NCBI GenBank assembly: GCA_023458835.1
Contig: JAEWWY010000343.1
Location: 1-10,518, forward strand
Origin: Bacillota bacterium
GTDB lineage: Bacteria; Bacillota; Clostridia; Christensenellales; Aristaeellaceae
Length of the DNA: 10,518 bases
Reading direction: 5' to 3'
How positions within the stretch are numbered: position 1 is the stretch's first letter; each line of letters opens with the position of its first letter. The notes under the pieces were generated by a model. The model was not told where the DNA came from. It did not search any database and saw nothing but the letters and a program-made list of their open reading frames with translations. Made by a program: the position numbers and the translations under genes. This document shows positions 7,330 to 10,518 of this stretch, piece after piece.

Positions 7330-8478
7330 ATGAAGATTGCCAAGCTGGAGCTGTTCAAGGTCCCGCCGCGCTGGCTGTTTCTGAAAATCACCACAGATGA
7401 CGGGCTTTTCGGCTGGGGCGAACCCATTGTGGAGGGCCGGGCGGAAACCGTCAAGGCCTGCGTGCAGGAGCTTTCGGATTACCTGATTGGCGCCGATCCC
7501 CGGCGCATTGAGGATATCTGGCAGGTTTTATACCGGGGCGGGTTCTACCGCGGCGGGCCCATCCTTACCTCCGCCATCTCCGGCATCGAGCAGGCGCTGT
7601 GGGACATCAAGGGCAAGGCTTTGGGCGTGCCTGTTTATGATCTGCTGGGCGGCGCCTGTCGGGAGAAGATCGCGGTGTATTCCTGGATCGGCGGCGAAAA
7701 CCCCGGCGATGTGGCCAAGGAAGCGCTGGAAAAGAAAAAGGCCGGGTTCACGGCCATCAAGATGAATGCCACGGAACGGCTGAACTATCTGGATATCCCC
7801 TTAAAGGTGGAGGGCGTGGTAAGAAGGGTGGCGGCCATCCGGGAAGCCTGCGGGCTGGATTTCGGCATTGCCGTGGACTTCCACGGCCGGGTGCATACGC
7901 CCATGGCCAAGGTGCTGGCCAAGGCGCTGGACCCCTACAACCTGATGTTCATTGAAGAGCCGGTGCTTTGCGAAAACTATGAGGCGTTTAAAATCATCGC
8001 CTCCTATACCGCCACGCCCATCGCCACGGGCGAGCGGCTGTTCACCCGCTGGGACTTCAAGAAAATTTTTGAGCAGGGCATTGTGAATATCATTCAGCCC
8101 GACCTTTCCCATGCCGGCGGCATCCTGGAATGCCGCAAGATTGCCGCCATGGCAGAGGCATATGATGTGGCTGTGGCCCCCCATTGCCCCCTGGGCCCCA
8201 TCGCTTTGGCCGCCTGCTTGCAGTTGGATGCCTGCACCCCCAACGCCATCATCCAGGAGCAGAGCCTTGGCATCCATTACAACAAGGGCAACGACCTTCT
8301 GGACTATTTGAAGGATGCGTCGGTGTTCCGCTACGCGGACGGCGCGGTGTCCCTGCCCACGGCCCCCGGCCTCGGCATTGAGGTGGATGAGGAGAAAGTC
8401 CGGGAAATGGACAAAGCCGGCCACGACTGGAAAAACATCGTGTGGCGCAACGATGACGGCACCATCGCCGAATGGTAA
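7330..8478 (+). CDS. dgoD: D-galactonate dehydratase
   Basis: It converts D-galactonate to 2-dehydro-3-deoxy-D-galactonate and water, the first committed step of galactonate breakdown (enolase superfamily, mandelate-racemase subgroup, EC 4.2.1.6). The protein has 382 residues, the same as E. coli DgoD, and from memory long stretches agree almost exactly: PPRW-FLKI near the start, FYRGGPIL (72-79), QALWDIKGK (88-96), DFHGRV (183-188), QPDLSHAGGI (256-265) and APHCPLGPIALAACL (283-297). The metal ligands D183, E209 and E235 and the catalytic pair H185 and H285 sit at the E. coli positions. ATG 7330 has AAGGAG eight bases upstream and starts MKIAKLE, as expected; the frame open above it lies within the GH35 gene. 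It begins 22 bases after that gene. The substrate assignment is much firmer than is usual for enolase-superfamily members. Confidence 0.96.
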   Translation: MKIAKLELFKVPPRWLFLKITTDDGLFGWGEPIVEGRAETVKACVQELSDYLIGADPRRIEDIWQVLYRGGFYRGGPILTSAISGIEQALWDIKGKALGVPVYDLLGGACREKIAVYSWIGGENPGDVAKEALEKKKAGFTAIKMNATERLNYLDIPLKVEGVVRRVAAIREACGLDFGIAVDFHGRVHTPMAKVLAKALDPYNLMFIEEPVLCENYEAFKIIASYTATPIATGERLFTRWDFKKIFEQGIVNIIQPDLSHAGGILECRKIAAMAEAYDVAVAPHCPLGPIALAACLQLDACTPNAIIQEQSLGIHYNKGNDLLDYLKDASVFRYADGAVSLPTAPGLGIEVDEEKVREMDKAGHDWKNIVWRNDDGTIAEW

Positions 8479-8485
8479 AAAATCG

Positions 8486-8516
8486 GCGCACCGGCAAATC
8501 CGGTTTGCCGGTGCGC
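8486..8516 (-). terminator. Perfect 13-bp hairpin between dgoD and dgoK, with terminator form on the minus strand
   Basis: GCGCACCGGCAAA (8486-8498) and TTTGCCGGTGCGC (8504-8516) pair without mismatch around the 5-base loop TCCGG. On the plus strand no T-run follows, so the operon can be read through. On the minus strand the stem is followed by CGATTTTTT, a textbook intrinsic terminator, though no minus-strand gene precedes it. In the operon it may act as an mRNA stabiliser or processing site. A second small stem, GCGCC-CGC-GGCGC (8520-8532), lies between it and the dgoK ribosome binding site. Confidence 0.6.
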
Positions 8517-8545
8517 TGAGCGCCCGCGGCGCCATAAAGGATGAG

Positions 8546-9547
8546 ATGATTTTGAGCAATTGTATTTTATTGATCGACGGGGGCACCACCAATACCCGCT
8601 TCACCTTGCTGAAGGGAGAAAAGGTGCTGCTTCGGACTGAGCAGAAGATCGGCGCGGCGGATAAGCAGCAGGGCAGCCGGAACGAACTGCTCCGCCAGGT
8701 GGTGGCGGCACAGCTCCAGGCGCTGCAAGCCTCCTGCGGGCATAGCATTGATGAAATCTATTTATCCGGCATGATCACCTCCGCCAACGGGCTGATGGAG
8801 ATCCCCCACATCCCAGCCCCCGCAGGCTTGCAGGATTTGGCCGGCGGAGTGCATACCTGCCGCCTGGAAGCTGCCGTGAATATTCCGTTCCATTTCGTGC
8901 CCGGCATCCGCTTCGCAGGCGGAACAACCGGGGAAGCCGATATGCTAAGGGGCGAAGAGGCGGAGATTTTCGGGGCCGTCACCCCGGAGGATGAGGACCG
9001 TTCTATTCTCTTCCTTCATTTTGGTTCCCACAACAAGCTGATCCGCTATCAGGGGGGGAAGATCGTCCGGGCTGTGACCACCATGAGCGGCGAGCTTTTA
9101 TGGGCGCTGAAGGAGAGCACGATCCTCAAAAGCTCCCTGTGCGACCTGACGGATTTCACCCTGTCAGAAAGTGATGTGCTGGCGGGTATCCAAGCGGCCC
9201 GGGATTCCGGCCTCACCCGCGCGCTGTTTGAGACCCGGATCCTTCAATCCCTTCATGGGGCCAGCCGGGAGCAGGCGCTGTCTTTTCTGTACGGCGCGCT
9301 GATGGCTTCGGATATGCAGGCCTTTATGCCTCTTTTCCGCGAGCCTTGGGACCAGGTGGTGCTCTACGGCCGGGACCGGTTTATGGACGTTTTCGGCATA
9401 TATGCGGATGCCTTTGAAAAAAGCCTGGCCGCAGCGGGTAAAATCCGGCGCATAGGCTTTGAAGACAGCCAGTGGCTAAGCGTGATGGGCATTCAAAAGA
9501 TACGCAAAGCCAGGGAGGAATTGTATGATCAAGCATGCAACGCCTGA
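8546..9547 (+). CDS. dgoK: 2-dehydro-3-deoxygalactonokinase
   Basis: This kinase phosphorylates 2-dehydro-3-deoxy-D-galactonate at C6 with ATP (EC 2.7.1.58). The 333-residue protein begins with the phosphate-binding strand LLIDGGTTNTRFTLL (residues 8-22). Other DgoK-family blocks are LSGMITSANGLMEIPHIPAPAG, FVPGIRF, ADMLRGEEAEIFGAV and TTMSGELLWALKESTILKSSL. The block that in many DgoK proteins reads GTHSKW appears here as GSHNKL, a variant form. It is longer than E. coli DgoK (292 residues, from memory). The start is ATG 8546 with AAAGGATGAG just before it; a TTG two codons later has better spacing from AAGGA and cannot be excluded. The frame open further upstream overlaps dgoD and the hairpin and is rejected. 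The end overlaps dgoA by 23 bases. The assignment rests on these motifs together with its place between dgoD and dgoA. Confidence 0.92.
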   Translation: MILSNCILLIDGGTTNTRFTLLKGEKVLLRTEQKIGAADKQQGSRNELLRQVVAAQLQALQASCGHSIDEIYLSGMITSANGLMEIPHIPAPAGLQDLAGGVHTCRLEAAVNIPFHFVPGIRFAGGTTGEADMLRGEEAEIFGAVTPEDEDRSILFLHFGSHNKLIRYQGGKIVRAVTTMSGELLWALKESTILKSSLCDLTDFTLSESDVLAGIQAARDSGLTRALFETRILQSLHGASREQALSFLYGALMASDMQAFMPLFREPWDQVVLYGRDRFMDVFGIYADAFEKSLAAAGKIRRIGFEDSQWLSVMGIQKIRKAREELYDQACNA

Positions 9548-10175
9548 GGAAGCTTTTCTCGATACCGGCATCGTTGCCATCCTCCGGGGCATTGAGGGCG
9601 AAAGCCTATTAAAAATGGCGGACGCCCTTTATGAAGGCGGCATCCGCCTTGCGGAAGTGACGCTGAATACCTTAGGCGCTTCGTCCGCTATCCGGGAATT
9701 GCGCGTCCGCTTTGATGGAAAAATGTTCATTGGCGCGGGCACGGTGATTACCCTGGAGAAGGCCCATGAGGCGATGGGCGCCGGAGCGCAGTTTGTAGTC
9801 ACGCCCAATGTGGATCAGGAGGTCATCCGCCTGTGCCTTTCCAAAAACATATGGATCACCCCCGGGGCCTTCACCCCCACGGAGATCGTGACCGCCATGC
9901 GCCTTGGCTGCCGGTATGTGAAGCTCTTCCCGGCAAGGGCGCTGGGGCCCGCGTACATCAAGGATGTGCTGGCCCCCTTAAATGACGCCCGGCTCCTGGC
10001 TGTGGGCGGCGTGGACGCAAAAAACATCGGGGATTATGTGAAAGCCGGCGCGGCAGGGGCAGGCGTGGGCGGAAGCTTATGCCGGCTGCCGCCTGACGGT
10101 GATTTCTCCCTGATCACCAAAGAGGCCCGGGCGCTTTTGAGCGCCTTCCGGCAGGCAAAGGATATGGCGGGTTGA
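9525..10175 (+). CDS. dgoA: 2-dehydro-3-deoxy-6-phosphogalactonate aldolase (KDPG/KHG aldolase family)
   Basis: It splits 2-dehydro-3-deoxy-6-phosphogalactonate into pyruvate and glyceraldehyde 3-phosphate, feeding glycolysis (EC 4.1.2.21). The protein is 216 residues, a class I aldolase barrel of normal length. Motifs are VAILRG (17-22), AEVTLNT (43-49) with E44 as the likely proton shuttle, IGAGTV (69-74), VVTPN (91-95), ITPGAFTPTE (111-120) and VKLFPA (132-137) with K133 as Schiff-base lysine, then AVGGVDAKNIGDY for phosphate binding. ATG 9525 lies inside dgoK, with GGAGG (9514-9518) six bases upstream, so its translation is probably coupled. Sequence alone does not separate the galactonate, gluconate (Eda) and 4-hydroxy-2-oxoglutarate aldolases; the name rests on the DgoD and DgoK neighbours. 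It is the last gene of the operon. Confidence 0.92.
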   Translation: MIKHATPEEAFLDTGIVAILRGIEGESLLKMADALYEGGIRLAEVTLNTLGASSAIRELRVRFDGKMFIGAGTVITLEKAHEAMGAGAQFVVTPNVDQEVIRLCLSKNIWITPGAFTPTEIVTAMRLGCRYVKLFPARALGPAYIKDVLAPLNDARLLAVGGVDAKNIGDYVKAGAAGAGVGGSLCRLPPDGDFSLITKEARALLSAFRQAKDMAG

Positions 10176-10257
10176 TACCGCTTCCAACCAGGATACAAGC
10201 ATCACCCCCAAAATGAAAACAGGCGCGGCGCGAAATTCTGTAATCCCCGGCATTCTT

Positions 10258-10294
10258 CCCGCCGCAGCTTGGCGGGCGATTGATAATCGCCGCC
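10258..10294. other. Alternative stem-loops downstream of dgoA
   Basis: The 242 bases between dgoA and the convergent hcp-like gene hold no convincing gene. CCCGCC (10258-10263) pairs with GGCGGG (10271-10276). In competition, GGCGATT (10275-10281) pairs with AATCGCC (10285-10291) across a GAT loop and extends by GGC/GCC (10271-10273 with 10292-10294) past one bulged G. The two structures exclude each other because they share 10271-10276. No T-run follows, so this is at best a weak first terminator or a 3' mRNA-protecting stem. Confidence 0.4.
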
Positions 10295-10365
10295 CTTGCC
10301 AGTCAGCCGTTGGGCAGGGTCTTGCTCCCGCCGCCCGTTTCGTCCGTTTCTTCTGTTGATAGCAA

Positions 10366-10402
10366 ACATCCCGCTGAGGCCATCTTTGCCTCAGCGGGAT
10401 GT
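10366..10402. terminator. Perfect 15-bp hairpin between convergent units, likely bidirectional terminator
   Basis: ACATCCCGCTGAGGC (10366-10380) pairs without mismatch with GCCTCAGCGGGATGT (10388-10402) around a 7-base loop. On the minus strand it starts 15 bases after the stop of the hcp-like gene and its last T runs into a short T tract (TTTGC). On the plus strand it lies 190 bases after dgoA and has no T-run. It most likely ends transcription of the minus-strand gene and also stops read-through from the galactonate operon. Confidence 0.7.
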
Positions 10403-10417
10403 ATCAGCATCCAAATA

Positions 10418-10518
10418 TTAGTTCAAGAACAGCTCGATGTCATCCTCCACCGTGCCTATCCCGGCAATGCCAAACTTCTCCACCAGCACCTTTGCAACGT
10501 TGGGCGACAGGAAGCTGG
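10418..10518 (-). CDS. C-terminal end of a hydroxylamine reductase / hybrid cluster protein-like gene (partial)
   Basis: Only the last 32 codons and the TAA (10418-10420) are inside the window; the rest lies beyond the right edge. The peptide contains FLSPNVAKVLVEKFGIAG followed by GTVEDDIELFLN at the C-terminus. This resembles the end of Hcp (prismane) proteins, which from memory finish with a phrase like FLSPNV-LVENF-I-PI-T-EEDL. Hcp is an iron-sulfur enzyme of anaerobes linked to hydroxylamine and nitric oxide detoxification. The related carbon monoxide dehydrogenase ends differently as I recall it. The gene converges on the galactonate operon and looks unrelated to it. Since only 32 residues are visible, the name is provisional. 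Confidence 0.65.
   Translation of the reverse strand, partial: SFLSPNVAKVLVEKFGIAGIGTVEDDIELFLN

Noticed and set aside
7801..8748. 315-codon minus-strand frame opposite dgoD and dgoK
   Set aside because: It crosses the perfect intergenic hairpin and lies opposite two well-identified genes.
10213..10359. 48-codon plus-strand reading frame after dgoA (starts MKTGAARN)
   Set aside because: It has no ribosome binding site, runs through GC-rich stem-loops, and its composition does not look like a protein.
1..10518. Mobile elements, CRISPR arrays, tRNA or rRNA genes
   Set aside because: No transposase or integrase motifs, no regularly spaced repeats, and no tRNA- or rRNA-like sequence were seen.

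Overview
The window looks like part of the chromosome of an anaerobic, moderately high-GC member of the Bacillota (Clostridia-like). Three things suggest this: strong AAGGAG-type ribosome binding sites, sigma-A promoters close to consensus (TTGACA-N17-TATAGT), and a CUT1 sugar importer encoded without its own ATPase, as is usual in Gram-positive bacteria. The tail of a hybrid-cluster-protein (Hcp) gene at the right edge, a family common in anaerobes, fits as well. The exact taxon cannot be read from the sequence.

Layout. Left arm, minus strand: an IclR-family regulator (766-1542) followed by a hydroxypyruvate-isomerase-like sugar isomerase that runs off the left edge (1-728). Between this pair and the next operon lies a 207-base divergent control region with one good promoter in each direction and inverted repeats that could be operators. 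Plus strand, 1750-10175: a seven-gene operon of solute-binding protein, two permeases, a GH35 beta-galactosidase-family enzyme, then dgoD, dgoK and dgoA. A 13-bp hairpin sits between dgoD and dgoK, and a long imperfect hairpin sits between the binding protein and the first permease. Right end: about 240 bases of non-coding sequence with stem-loops, then the C-terminal end of a convergent minus-strand gene that looks like hcp.

How the genes work together. The binding protein and permeases should import a small glycoside. The GH35 enzyme has no signal peptide and would remove galactosyl residues in the cytoplasm. DgoD, DgoK and DgoA form the lower De Ley-Doudoroff route: D-galactonate to 2-dehydro-3-deoxygalactonate, then its 6-phosphate, then pyruvate and glyceraldehyde 3-phosphate. 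DgoD matches the remembered E. coli enzyme in length and in the position of every catalytic residue, so this part is firm.

The notable gap is that nothing in the window oxidises galactose to galactonate. Either that enzyme is encoded elsewhere, or the imported glycoside already carries an aldonic acid. The IclR regulator is the obvious candidate for controlling both divergent units.
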